64,000 nucleotides of DNA, taken from positions 3,106,001-3,170,000 of the forward strand of contig CP065018.1 of the NCBI GenBank assembly GCA_016700415.1. The letters run 5' to 3'. Each line of letters starts with the position of its first letter. Position 1 is the stretch's first letter. The stretch is from Flavobacteriales bacterium (GTDB lineage: Bacteria > Bacteroidota > Bacteroidia > Flavobacteriales_F > PHOS-HE28). Below the pieces are notes generated by a model that was not told the DNA's origin, did no database searches, and worked only from the letters and a program-made list of their open reading frames with translations. Made by a program: the position numbers and the translations under genes. Below, piece after piece: positions 28,101 through 35,906 of the stretch.

Positions 28101-30345
28101 CGACCAGATCACTTCGGATTGCGAATGCGTAGGCACTGTTGTCTATGACTGCCCTGTTCTGATGGCGAACATCGGTGACGCCTGCGACGACGGCGATGTG
28201 AACACGACGAACGACCAGATCACTTCGGACTGCGAATGCGTAGGCACTGTTGTCTATGATTGCCCTGTTCTGATGGCGAACATCGGTGACGCCTGCGACG
28301 ACGGCGACGTGAACACGACGAACGATCAGGTCACTTCGGACTGCGAATGTGTAGGCACTGTTGTCTATGACTGCCCGGTGCTGATGGCGAACATCGGTGA
28401 CGCCTGCGACGACGGCGACGTGAACACGACGAACGATCAGGTCACTTCGGACTGCGAATGTGTAGGCACTGTTGTCTATGACTGCCCGGTGCTGATGGCG
28501 AACATCGGTGACGCCTGCGACGACGGCGATGTGAACACGACGAACGACCAGATCACTTCGGACTGCGAATGCGTAGGCACTGTTGTCTATGATTGCCCTG
28601 TTCTGATGGCGAACATCGGTGACGTCTGCGACGACGGCGACATGAACACGACGAACGACCAGATCACCGCGGATTGCGATTGCATCGGAACGGTGATCTG
28701 CGTTCCGCCCAGTATATCGGAGACCTCGAGTGATTCACCGATCTGCTCTGGGACAGTTCTCAACTTGGGCGTTACAGCAGGCGGAACAGGAACGCTGAGC
28801 TATGCATGGTCGGGTGCTGGTTTGTTCGACCCCGGACCACTTTCACAGTATGTTGCCGTAACGGGAGCTGCCACGGGGGATTATCAGGTCACGGTCTCGA
28901 ACAACTGTGGCAGTGCTTCTGCCACGGTTTCCGTGGTCGTTGACGCGGCTCCCTCAGCGACGATCAGTTTTGATGGATCCCCGTACTGCACGACCAGCGG
29001 CTTCGCTCAAGTGACGCGGCTGGGGACCCCGGACGGCAGCTACTCCGCGGCACCTGCCGGGCTGGCGATCGATCCGGGCACCGGTTCGGTCGACTTGGAT
29101 GCGAGCACCGCCGGGACCTATGTGGTGACCTACAGCATTGATGCCAACGGTGGCTGTGGACCGTTCAGCACAACGACCGATATCTTGGTGCAGGATCCCA
29201 CCGTGTGGTATGCCGATGTGGATGGTGACGGGGTAGGCTCCGATGCCGATGCCGTTCTCGCCTGTGAGCAGCCTTCGGGCTATGTGGCCATCAGTGGTGA
29301 TGCTTGCCCGACGGACCCGGATAAACTGGATCCCGGGATCTGTGGCTGCGGCATCCCCGATACGGATACGGACAATGATGGCGCGGCGGATTGTATTGAT
29401 GGATGCCCTACGGACCCTGATAAGATCGCGCCTGGAGCCTGTGGTTGCGGCGTGCCGGATACCGATTCGGACGGGGACGGCATCGCGGATTGCATTGATA
29501 GCTGCCCGACCTTATCAGGCCAGATCGGAGATGCCTGCGACGATAATGATCCGGGCACGGAGGACGATGTGATCACTTCCGATTGCGTTTGTGCAGGCAC
29601 GATCGTCTACGACTGCCCCGATCTTCAAGCGAACGTGGGCGACGCCTGCGATGACGGGGACGCCACTACGACGAACGACATGGTCACGGCCGATTGTGCG
29701 TGCGTAGGCACGAGCATCTACGACTGTCCTGACCTTCAGGCGAACGTGGGTGATGCCTGCGATGACGGGGACGCCACTACGACGAACGACATGGTGACGG
29801 CCGATTGTGCGTGCGTAGGCACGAGCATCTACGACTGTCCTGACCTTCAGGCGAACGTGGGTGATGCCTGCGACGATGGCGACGCCACGACCGAGAACGA
29901 CATGGTGACGGCTGATTGCGCCTGTGTTGGCACGAGCATCTATGACTGCCCGGACCTTCAGGCGAACATCGGTGATGTGTGTGACGACGGCAATGCCGGG
30001 ACCGACGAGGACGTCATCACGGAGGATTGCATTTGCCTAGGCGATATCATCGACGGCATCGGGGATCCCATCGGAAGTTCGGACGATGCGATGTCCTTGT
30101 TCCCGAACCCGAACCGTACCGGAGTGGTCACGTTGCACATCGAAGGACTTGGGCAGGGGCAGCGCGCTGTACTGATCGAGATCCACGATGCTTCGGGAAG
30201 GCTGGTCTATCAGGAAACGGCCCAAGCCGTGGGTGGTGTAGTTCACCACGGCATGGATCTTTCCAAGCGGGTCTCCCAAGGGTTGTACATGGTGGAAGCC
30301 ATCGCCGGAGGCCGGCATTACCTGCGGCGCTTGGTGATCCAATAG
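24358..30345 (+). CDS. Giant repetitive adhesin-like protein, C-terminal part with T9SS sorting domain
   Basis: An open frame of 1,995 codons that continues the gene begun at 20264; 24358 is just where the frame re-opens after a broken repeat, not a true start. It holds the last identical 83-aa units and about seven diverged ones. A thrombospondin-3-like segment (DTDTDHDGVPDCIDSCP) follows, then about 17 units of a 37-aa cysteine repeat (CPVLMANIGDACDDGD...CECVG). One more Ig-like unit, TSP3 repeats and four variant cysteine repeats (CPDLQANVGD) come next. The end is a T9SS type A domain (SLFPNPNRTGVVTLHIEG ... GLYMVEAIAGG). A surface adhesin is likely. Confidence 0.85.
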   Translation: MINTAPSATISYAGSPYCTSGGTATVTRTGSTGGTYSATPSGLSISSSTGAITLGTSTAGSYTVTYSIAAGGGCSALSTTASVVIGTAPSATISYAGSPYCTSGGTATVTRTGSTGGTYSATPSGLSISSSTGAITLGTSTAGSYTMTYSIAAGGGCSAFSTTASVVINTAPSATISYAGSPYCTSGGTATVTRTGSTGGTYSAVPSGLSINPNTGAIGLAGSTAATYTVTYTIGATGGCSAFATTATIQIGQAPTATIDYPGSPYCTSGGQAAVSLAGASGGAFTASPGGLSIDAGTGAVDLNASTTGTYTVTYTIAPTGGCAEFSTTAEISVGAAPSATITYTGSPFCASAGQADVTRTGSSGGAFSATPSGLSIDVGTGHVDLTSSAPGMYTVTYAIAAAGGCSAFSTTTDISIGAAPSATINYSGSPYCTSGVSAAVSRTGTPGGTFSSAPAGLSINAANGAIDLGNSSAGIYTVTYAIAAGGGCTAFSTTAQVVVNEAPSSTISYTGSPYCTDGGTASVVRTGTTGGTYLADPAGLSIDLASGAIDLGSSSAGTYTVTYGIAANGGCAAFNTTASVIVGAAPSASISYDGSPYCSGGGSVDVTRTGTAGGTYAAVPGGLSISASTGQIDLGASTAGTYTVTYSIAASGGCALFTTSAPLVIGTAPSAMIEYNGSPYCTSDVSVNVTRTGSGGGVYSSVPSGLSLNATTGSIDPGASTAGNFTVTYDIAASGGCASFSTTADVVIDEASTWYADADADGAGDPAVTTLACDQPTGYVAVAGDLCPSDPNKVDPGTCGCGVPDTDTDHDGVPDCIDSCPLLSGGVGDACDDGDVNTTNDQITSDCECVGTVVYDCPVLMANIGDACDDGDVNTTNDQITSDCECVGTVVYDCPVLMANIGDACDDGDVNTTNDQITSDCECVGTLVYDCPVLMANIGDACDDGDVNTTNDQITSDCECVGTVVYDCPVLMANIGDACGDGDVNTTNDQITADCECLGTVVYDCPVLMANIGDACDDGDVNTTNDQITADCECVGTVVYDCPVLMANIGDACDDGDVNTTNDQITSDCECVGTVVYDCPVLMANIGDACDDGDVNTTNDQVTSDCECVGTVVYDCPVLMANIGDACDDGDVNTTNDQITSDCECVGTVVYDCPVLMANIGDACDDGDVNTTNDQITSDCECVGTVVYDCPVLMANIGDACDDGDVNTTNDQITADCECVGTVVYDCPVLMANIGDACDDGDVNTTNDQITSDCECVGTVVYDCPVLMANIGDACDDGDVNTTNDQITSDCECVGTVVYDCPVLMANIGDACDDGDVNTTNDQVTSDCECVGTVVYDCPVLMANIGDACDDGDVNTTNDQVTSDCECVGTVVYDCPVLMANIGDACDDGDVNTTNDQITSDCECVGTVVYDCPVLMANIGDVCDDGDMNTTNDQITADCDCIGTVICVPPSISETSSDSPICSGTVLNLGVTAGGTGTLSYAWSGAGLFDPGPLSQYVAVTGAATGDYQVTVSNNCGSASATVSVVVDAAPSATISFDGSPYCTTSGFAQVTRLGTPDGSYSAAPAGLAIDPGTGSVDLDASTAGTYVVTYSIDANGGCGPFSTTTDILVQDPTVWYADVDGDGVGSDADAVLACEQPSGYVAISGDACPTDPDKLDPGICGCGIPDTDTDNDGAADCIDGCPTDPDKIAPGACGCGVPDTDSDGDGIADCIDSCPTLSGQIGDACDDNDPGTEDDVITSDCVCAGTIVYDCPDLQANVGDACDDGDATTTNDMVTADCACVGTSIYDCPDLQANVGDACDDGDATTTNDMVTADCACVGTSIYDCPDLQANVGDACDDGDATTENDMVTADCACVGTSIYDCPDLQANIGDVCDDGNAGTDEDVITEDCICLGDIIDGIGDPIGSSDDAMSLFPNPNRTGVVTLHIEGLGQGQRAVLIEIHDASGRLVYQETAQAVGGVVHHGMDLSKRVSQGLYMVEAIAGGRHYLRRLVIQ
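26836..28690 (+). repeat. About 17 tandem copies of a 111-bp coding repeat (37 aa, Cys/Asp-rich)
   Basis: Each unit encodes CPVLMANIGDACDDGD-VNTTNDQITSDCECVGTVVYD with four cysteines and a dense acidic DDGD segment, probably disulfide-bonded and calcium-binding. Units differ mainly by synonymous changes (GAT/GAC, CTG/GTT), so the array is older than the 249-bp one or under protein-level selection. All copies are in frame. A related four-copy set (DATTTNDMVTADCACVG) lies at about 29610-30000. Confidence 0.9.
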
Positions 30346-30370
30346 GTCAGTTGTCCATTTATCTGTGATG

Positions 30371-30403
30371 GTCCCCGCTCTTCCCGGAAGAAGCGGGGAC
30401 TTT
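30371..30403 (+). terminator. Stem-loop terminator after the giant adhesin gene
   Basis: GTCCCCGCT at 30371 pairs with AGCGGGGAC ending at 30400, followed by TTTC. It lies 26 nt past the stop codon. Confidence 0.75.
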
Positions 30404-30478
30404 CATTCCGGTCCGGTCGCCGGGCCATGAAGGTGATGGGCACGTCCTGTGGTGGTGGCCACTTAGGCACGTAGGAAC

Positions 30479-30486
30479 TACCTTTG
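30479..30486 (+). promoter_or_regulatory. Bacteroidetes -7 promoter element (TACCTTTG)
   Basis: An exact TAnnTTTG match about 150 nt upstream of the ATG at 30637. It would give the second adhesin gene a long leader of roughly 145 nt. No other candidate lies closer. Confidence 0.45.
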
Positions 30487-30636
30487 TAACCTCGGAAAAA
30501 GAGGTCGATTCACGGGGACAAGAGTGCCCAGATCGACGCTTTTCCCCCGATCCAACGAAGCACCAGGCCAGGCTGATCAATTCGGATCAAATAGGTGGCC
30601 CGTGAAACTGAAACAGAAAAAATAGACCGGACTGAA

Positions 30637-31989
30637 ATGAAGGATCTTGGCAAATGGTCTGCACGTGCTTTCCGATGGGGTTTGATCATCTTGCTCATCG
30701 CGACGTTCAACAACGTGCAAGCCCAAGATGTCATCCCTTCATCGGCCGATATCCGTCTGGTACAAGGCACTGCCGGAGATCAACTGCTGGTGCAGATGAA
30801 GATCCACAGTACTTCGGATTTCGGCGGGATCCTCAGCGCGCTTACCGTTACGATCCGTTATGATGCGTCTTCCGGCATGGCGATCGGAGGGGGCACAAGC
30901 TTTTGTAGCGCATGGAGTGCTTTTTCGCCGTCCCCGGTCGTCCTGAACGGAGGGCTGGCCTATCGGACGTACAACGGTTTCGGGATCAACCGGCTGGAGG
31001 ATCCTGTCTTTGACGGAGGTTGCGGTATATCCCTGGTGCCGGAGGAATGGTTCACCATCACGACCATCCCGGTCGCCGGGGAGGGTTGCACGGAATTCAT
31101 CTTAGGCAATGACGCCTTCACCCAGCTGTCCAACCGGAATTACTACGTGTCCATGGGCGGCCACAATGTTACCGGGCAGGTTCTGGACGGACCGGTCAAT
31201 GGCGGGAATTGCGCACCGGATTGCTTAGGCATTCCCGGAGGTACTGCGCTTCCCGGAACGCCTTGCGACGATCTGGACCCCGGCACATTCGACGATACTT
31301 GGGGTGCGAACTGTGTTTGCACCGGAACCACGGGCTGCGTTCCTCCAACGATCACGGGCACGAGCACCAACTCGCCGATCTGTTCCAGCAACGGGCTGAA
31401 CTTGGCCGTTACGGCCACCGGTTCCGGACCATTGAGCTATGCATGGACGGGCGCTGGCAGCTATTCCCCCAATCCGACATCCGCAAGCGTGACGGTGACA
31501 GGGGCTGCTACGGGTCCATATCAAGTGACGGTGTCCAACACCTGCGGTGATGCGTCGGCATCCATTCCAGTGATGGTACAACAGGCACCATCCGCGACGA
31601 TCGCATACGGTGGTTCTCCATACTGCGCTACCACCGGCACAGCCACGGTCACACGTACGGGCACGTCCGGCGGTACATACACCGCGAGCCCGGGCGGTCT
31701 GTCCATCACTGGGAGCACCGGAACGATCAATTTGGGGAACAGCACGGCCGGGACGTACACGGTGACTTACACTATTGCGGCGGGCGGCGGCTGCGCGGCC
31801 TTCAGCACCACGGCCACGGTTGTGATCACAGCTGGTCCTTCGGCTACGATCAGCAGGGAACACCGTTTTGGGCCAGGGAAGTACCGGGGGGCGGCGGAAC
31901 CTATATTGCAAGTCCGAGCGGCCTTTCCATCAATGGGAACAACGGAACGATCAATTTGGGGAACAGCACGGCCGGGACGTACACGGTGA
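30637..31989 (+). CDS. Second adhesin-like protein, N-terminal part (gene continues to 33257)
   Basis: A paralogue of the giant adhesin. A signal peptide (LLIATFNNVQAQ) precedes the same N-terminal domain (DVIPSSADIRLVQGTAGDQ), a CDDLDPGTFDD cysteine motif, an Ig-like unit and the start of an ~80-aa repeat. The frame is corrupted from about 31853 to 31905. There, a unit that should read TATGCGGGAACACCG and so on is shortened and scrambled, after which the proper frame continues as the next ORF. Real length would be about 860 aa. The ATG at 30637 directly precedes the signal peptide. Confidence 0.8.
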   Translation: MKDLGKWSARAFRWGLIILLIATFNNVQAQDVIPSSADIRLVQGTAGDQLLVQMKIHSTSDFGGILSALTVTIRYDASSGMAIGGGTSFCSAWSAFSPSPVVLNGGLAYRTYNGFGINRLEDPVFDGGCGISLVPEEWFTITTIPVAGEGCTEFILGNDAFTQLSNRNYYVSMGGHNVTGQVLDGPVNGGNCAPDCLGIPGGTALPGTPCDDLDPGTFDDTWGANCVCTGTTGCVPPTITGTSTNSPICSSNGLNLAVTATGSGPLSYAWTGAGSYSPNPTSASVTVTGAATGPYQVTVSNTCGDASASIPVMVQQAPSATIAYGGSPYCATTGTATVTRTGTSGGTYTASPGGLSITGSTGTINLGNSTAGTYTVTYTIAAGGGCAAFSTTATVVITAGPSATISREHRFGPGKYRGAAEPILQVRAAFPSMGTTERSIWGTARPGRTR

Positions 31990-33257
31990 CTTACACTATT
32001 GCGGCGGGCGGCGGCTGCGCGGCCTTCAGCACCACGGCCACGGTTGTGATCACAGCTGGTCCTTCGGCTACGATCAGCTATGCGGGAACACCGTTTTGCG
32101 GTACCACCGGCACTGCAAGTGTTACGCGTACCGGGAGCGGCGGCGGAACCTATACGGCGAGCCCGAGCGGCCTTTCCATCAACGGGAACAACGGAACGAT
32201 CAACTTGGGGAACAGCACGGCCGGGACGTACACGGTGACTTACACCATTGCGGCGGGCGGCGGCTGCGCGGCCTTCAGCACCACGGCCACGGTTGTGATC
32301 ACAGCTGGCCCTTCGGCTACGATCAGCTATGCGGGAACACCGTTTTGCGGTACCACCGGCACGGCCACGGTCACGCGGACAGGCACTTCCGGCGGGACGT
32401 ACACGGCGAGCCCGAACGGTCTTTCCCTCAATGGGAACAATGGAACGATCAATCTGGGGAGCAGCGCGTCCGGCACGTACACAGTGGCGTACACCATTGC
32501 GGCAGGCGGCGGTTGCTCAGCCTTCAGCACCACGGCCGCAGTGGTGATCAACGCTCCGGTCACCTGGTATGCGGACGTGGATAACGACGGCGTTGGGGAT
32601 GATGCGAGCACCGTGCAGGCCTGTATCCCACCTGCCGGATACGTATCGGTAGGAGGGGACCTCTGCCCACAAGATCCGGACAAGCTTTCACCGGGGATCT
32701 GTGGCTGCGGGATCCCCGACACGGACACGGACAATGATGGGGCCGCGGATTGCGTGGATGGATGCCCCACGGACCCCGACAAGATCGCACCCGGGGTCTG
32801 CGGCTGCGGCATACCGGATATTGATTCCGACAAGGACGGGCTGGCTGATTGCATTGATAGCTGCCCGACATTGGTAGGTGAGATAGGCGGTCCTTGCGAT
32901 GACGGTGATCCCACCACAGTCAATGACATCATCACACCGGAATGCATCTGTGCAGGGACGATCACCATCGGCATCACGGAAACGGAACAAGCACATGGGG
33001 TCACCGTGTCGCTCTACCCCAATCCGCATTTTTCAGGGATGGTCCATGTGGACATCGATGGTCTTACCGGCGGGAACGGGGACGTTTTGATCGAGGTACA
33101 CGATGCATCTGGTCGGTTGGTCCATCAGGCTTCGGTCGCGCCGGTAGGAGGGAAGGCGCACTTTGCCATGGACCTGAAGGATGTGGGCCGTGGGCTTTAC
33201 ATGGTGGAAGTGATCACGGAGGGCCACCGGTATTTGAAGCGGCTGGTGATGCAGTAG
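31956..33257 (+). CDS. Second adhesin-like protein, C-terminal part with T9SS sorting domain
   Basis: Continuation of the gene begun at 30637; 31956 is not a real start. It encodes two further repeats (SPSGLSINGNNGTINLGNST type). TSP3-like acidic motifs (DTDTDNDGAADCVDGCP, DIDSDKDGLADCIDSCP), one CDDGDPTTVND cysteine unit and a T9SS type A C-terminal domain (SLYPNPHFSGMVHVDIDG ... GRGLYMVEVITEG) follow. The order matches the giant adhesin in miniature, so the pair arose by duplication followed by repeat expansion in one copy. Confidence 0.82.
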   Translation: MGNSTAGTYTVTYTIAAGGGCAAFSTTATVVITAGPSATISYAGTPFCGTTGTASVTRTGSGGGTYTASPSGLSINGNNGTINLGNSTAGTYTVTYTIAAGGGCAAFSTTATVVITAGPSATISYAGTPFCGTTGTATVTRTGTSGGTYTASPNGLSLNGNNGTINLGSSASGTYTVAYTIAAGGGCSAFSTTAAVVINAPVTWYADVDNDGVGDDASTVQACIPPAGYVSVGGDLCPQDPDKLSPGICGCGIPDTDTDNDGAADCVDGCPTDPDKIAPGVCGCGIPDIDSDKDGLADCIDSCPTLVGEIGGPCDDGDPTTVNDIITPECICAGTITIGITETEQAHGVTVSLYPNPHFSGMVHVDIDGLTGGNGDVLIEVHDASGRLVHQASVAPVGGKAHFAMDLKDVGRGLYMVEVITEGHRYLKRLVMQ

Positions 33258-33295
33258 TTGCGACCCATCCGGTCTTGATCGAACCGGGTCGCAAC

Positions 33296-33330
33296 AAAAA
33301 AGGGCCATCCTGTGCAGGATGGCCCTTTTT
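33296..33330. terminator. Bidirectional intrinsic terminator
   Basis: A perfect 12-bp stem, AGGGCCATCCTG / CAGGATGGCCCT (33301-33326), is flanked by an A-run on the left and a T-run on the right. It can therefore stop transcription from both convergent genes, the adhesin and GAPDH. Confidence 0.9.
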
Positions 33331-33349
33331 CAGGGATGGATAGGAAGGC

Positions 33350-34804
33350 TCAGTAGTACACCAGGCGGCGCACTTTGGCGATGTGTTTCGCGAGACGGAT
33401 CACTTGCTTGGTGTAGCCGAACTCGTTGTCATACCAGGTGTACAGCACCACGCTCCGCTTGTCGTTGCTCACGATGGTGGCGTTGCTGTCGAACACGCTG
33501 CAGCAGGTATCACCGATGATGTCGCTGCTCACCAGTTCGGGATCGACCTGGTAGTGGATCTGGTTCACCAGTTCGCCGTTCAACGCGGCGTTGCGGATCA
33601 ACTCGTTCATCTGCTCCAAGGTCACGTCCTTCTTCACGGTGAGGCTCATGATGGCGAGCGAACCGTTCGGCGTGGGCACACGCACCGCGTTGGCCGTCAG
33701 CTTGTCCTTCAGGCTGGGGATCGCCTTGCTCACGGCAGTGCCGGCACCGGTGCTGGTGATCACCATGTTGATCGCGGCACTGCGGCCACGGCGAGGGCCC
33801 TTGTGGTAGTTGTCCAGCAGGTTCTGGTCGTTCGTATAGGCATGCACCGTTTCGATGTGGCCTTTCTCGATGCCCAGTTCGTCCTCCACCACTTTCAAAA
33901 TGGGGGCGATGGCGTTAGTGGTGCAGCTGGCGGCGCTGAAGATGTTCTCGTTCTCGATGTCGAGATCCTTCTGGTTGATGCCGTATACGATGTTCGGGAT
34001 CTCCTTGCCAGGGGCCGTCAGCAGCACCTTCTTAACGCCTTTGGACTTGAGGTGGCGCTCCAACGCTGCCCGGTTGGTGAAGGCTCCGGTGTTGTCGATC
34101 ACTAAGGCGTCTTGGATGCCGTAAACGGTGTAGTCGATGTCCTCGGGGTTCGACGCGGCGATCAATTGGACCTGTTGGCCGTTGATGATGAGCGTTTGGT
34201 TCTCCAGGTCCTCCACCACAGTTCCCTTGAAGGCACCATGTACGCTGTCGTTGCGCAAGAGAGCGGCACGCTTCACGATCTGTTCGTCGTTGAGGGTGCG
34301 CATCACGATCGCACGGAGGCGCAATTGTTGGCCCTTGCCGGCCTGCTTGACAAGCTCGCGCGCCGCGATGCGGCCAATGCGGCCGAAACCGTACAGCACT
34401 ACGTCCTGAGGCTTGAAGGTGTGCTTGTCCAGGCCGATGAAGCGGTCCAACTGCTTCTTGAGGAAGTCGGTGGCCGAAGTGTTCCCGGATTCCTTGAACT
34501 CGTGGGTCAAGCGGCCGATGTCGATCTTGCTGGGGGCCAGTCCGAGGGTCAAGAGGGTGCGGGCCAGCTCGGCGGTGGTCTTGATCTCGATGGGCTTGTG
34601 TACCACCGTGTCCGCATAATTGTAGAGCTTGATCACCTCCGAGGTGTTGATGTCCAAGAGGTGGTTCCGGAAGAAAACCAGTTCCACGCCGTGCTCGAAC
34701 ATCAGCTGACCTACCGAGTTCAGCAGGTCCACCGCGTATTTTTCACGGTCCACATAATCCTTTAGGCCGGCCTCATAGCCGACCTTCTTTGACAAAGTCT
34801 CCAT
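33350..34804 (-). CDS. Glyceraldehyde-3-phosphate dehydrogenase, long form (484 aa)
   Basis: A cytoplasmic NAD(P)-dependent dehydrogenase of glycolysis/gluconeogenesis. A ~130-aa N-terminal extension precedes the Rossmann motif VVLYGFGRIGR. The catalytic cysteine sits in SAASCTTNAIAPIL, followed by the substrate-binding HAYTNDQNLLDN and RRGRSAA. The C-terminus contains the expected YTWYDNEFGYTKQVIRLA. Standard GAPDH is ~335 aa. The 480-residue form with this extension is known in Bacteroidetes and some other bacteria and often coexists with a short form. A gluconeogenic preference is possible but cannot be read from sequence. It is transcribed convergently with the adhesin gene, past a shared terminator. 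Confidence 0.92.
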   Translation of the reverse strand: METLSKKVGYEAGLKDYVDREKYAVDLLNSVGQLMFEHGVELVFFRNHLLDINTSEVIKLYNYADTVVHKPIEIKTTAELARTLLTLGLAPSKIDIGRLTHEFKESGNTSATDFLKKQLDRFIGLDKHTFKPQDVVLYGFGRIGRIAARELVKQAGKGQQLRLRAIVMRTLNDEQIVKRAALLRNDSVHGAFKGTVVEDLENQTLIINGQQVQLIAASNPEDIDYTVYGIQDALVIDNTGAFTNRAALERHLKSKGVKKVLLTAPGKEIPNIVYGINQKDLDIENENIFSAASCTTNAIAPILKVVEDELGIEKGHIETVHAYTNDQNLLDNYHKGPRRGRSAAINMVITSTGAGTAVSKAIPSLKDKLTANAVRVPTPNGSLAIMSLTVKKDVTLEQMNELIRNAALNGELVNQIHYQVDPELVSSDIIGDTCCSVFDSNATIVSNDKRSVVLYTWYDNEFGYTKQVIRLAKHIAKVRRLVYY

Positions 34805-34849
34805 GTTGGGGGTGTTGAGAAAAAGAGAACTGCTTCACGACAACTATGC

Positions 34850-35713
34850 TCAGCCCAAGTAGGCTTTGAGCAGCTTGCTGCGGCTGGTGTGGCGGAGGCG
34901 GCGGATGGCCTTCTCCTTGATCTGCCTTACGCGCTCACGGGTGAGGTCGAACTTGGCACCGATCTCCTCCAAGGTGAGCCCGTGGTTGATGTTGATGCCG
35001 AAGAACAGTTTCACCACGTCGCGCTCGCGCTCGGTGAGCGTGCTCAACGCACGGTCGATCTCCTTGGAAAGGCTTTCGTTGATCAGTACGCGGTCGGCCG
35101 GCATGCTGTCGTTGTTCGGCAGCACGTCCAGCAGGCTGTTGCTCTCGCCTTCCACGAAGGGGGCGTCCATGCTGATGTGACGTCCGCTCACCTTCATGGT
35201 GTCGGCGACCTTCTCCGGGGGGAGCTCCAGCAAGGTGGCGAGCTCGTCCGCACTGGGCGGGCGCTCATATTCCTGCTCCAGCTTGGCGAAGGCCTTGTTG
35301 ATCTTGTTCAGCGACCCCACTTGGTTCAGCGGCAGGCGTACGATACGGCTCTGCTCGGCCAGTGCCTGAAGGATGCTCTGGCGGATCCACCACACCGCGT
35401 AGCTGATGAATTTGAAACCGCGGGTCTCGTCAAAGCGCTGCGCCGCCTTGATCAGTCCGAGGTTGCCCTCGTTGATCAGGTCGGGAAGGCTCAGGCCCTG
35501 GTTCTGGTATTGCTTGGCCACGGAGACCACGAAGCGCAGGTTGGCTTTCACCAATTTGTCCAGCGCGGCGCCATCGCCCTTCTTGATCTTGCGGGCAAGC
35601 TCGACCTCCATTTCGGCATTGATCAGACCTTCCTTCCCGATCTCCTGGAGATACTTGTCCAAAGACTGGCTCTCCCGATTGGTGATCGACTTGGTGATCT
35701 TGAGTTGGCGCAT
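34850..35713 (-). CDS. rpoD: RNA polymerase sigma factor RpoD/SigA (Bacteroidetes primary type)
   Basis: A 287-aa sigma-70 factor of the short Bacteroidetes primary type, lacking the long region 1.1/non-conserved insert of proteobacterial RpoD. Region 1.2 is SLDKYLQEIGKEGLI, region 2 is PDLINEGNLGLIKAAQRFDE with the core-binding and -10 helices (FISYAVWWIRQSIL), and region 4.2 is LTLEEIGAKFDLTRERVRQI. Such factors read the TAnnTTTG promoters seen elsewhere in this window. ATG 35713 (MRQLKITKSITNRES) is the conserved start. It lies 45 nt upstream of GAPDH on the same strand. Confidence 0.95.
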   Translation of the reverse strand: MRQLKITKSITNRESQSLDKYLQEIGKEGLINAEMEVELARKIKKGDGAALDKLVKANLRFVVSVAKQYQNQGLSLPDLINEGNLGLIKAAQRFDETRGFKFISYAVWWIRQSILQALAEQSRIVRLPLNQVGSLNKINKAFAKLEQEYERPPSADELATLLELPPEKVADTMKVSGRHISMDAPFVEGESNSLLDVLPNNDSMPADRVLINESLSKEIDRALSTLTERERDVVKLFFGININHGLTLEEIGAKFDLTRERVRQIKEKAIRRLRHTSRSKLLKAYLG

Positions 35714-35906
35714 TCTGCTGGTCACGGGCGTCGGGGGTATTTAGTGGATGGAGGTGTGGAGATCGAAGGAACTTGTTCCGGTTGATAACACGCGTACCGG
35801 GCACTTCGTTCAGTCAGGCCGCGAAGGTACATCCGCCCCGTGCGATCAGGCAAGCCGCCGCAAGGGGGATCTTGTTCTTTTTTGAAAGTGCCTGATGGTT
35901 AACCGG

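Noticed and set aside
20264..30345. CRISPR array or tandem satellite DNA
   Set aside because: The 249-bp and 111-bp periods are multiples of three, encode protein repeats and have no spacers.
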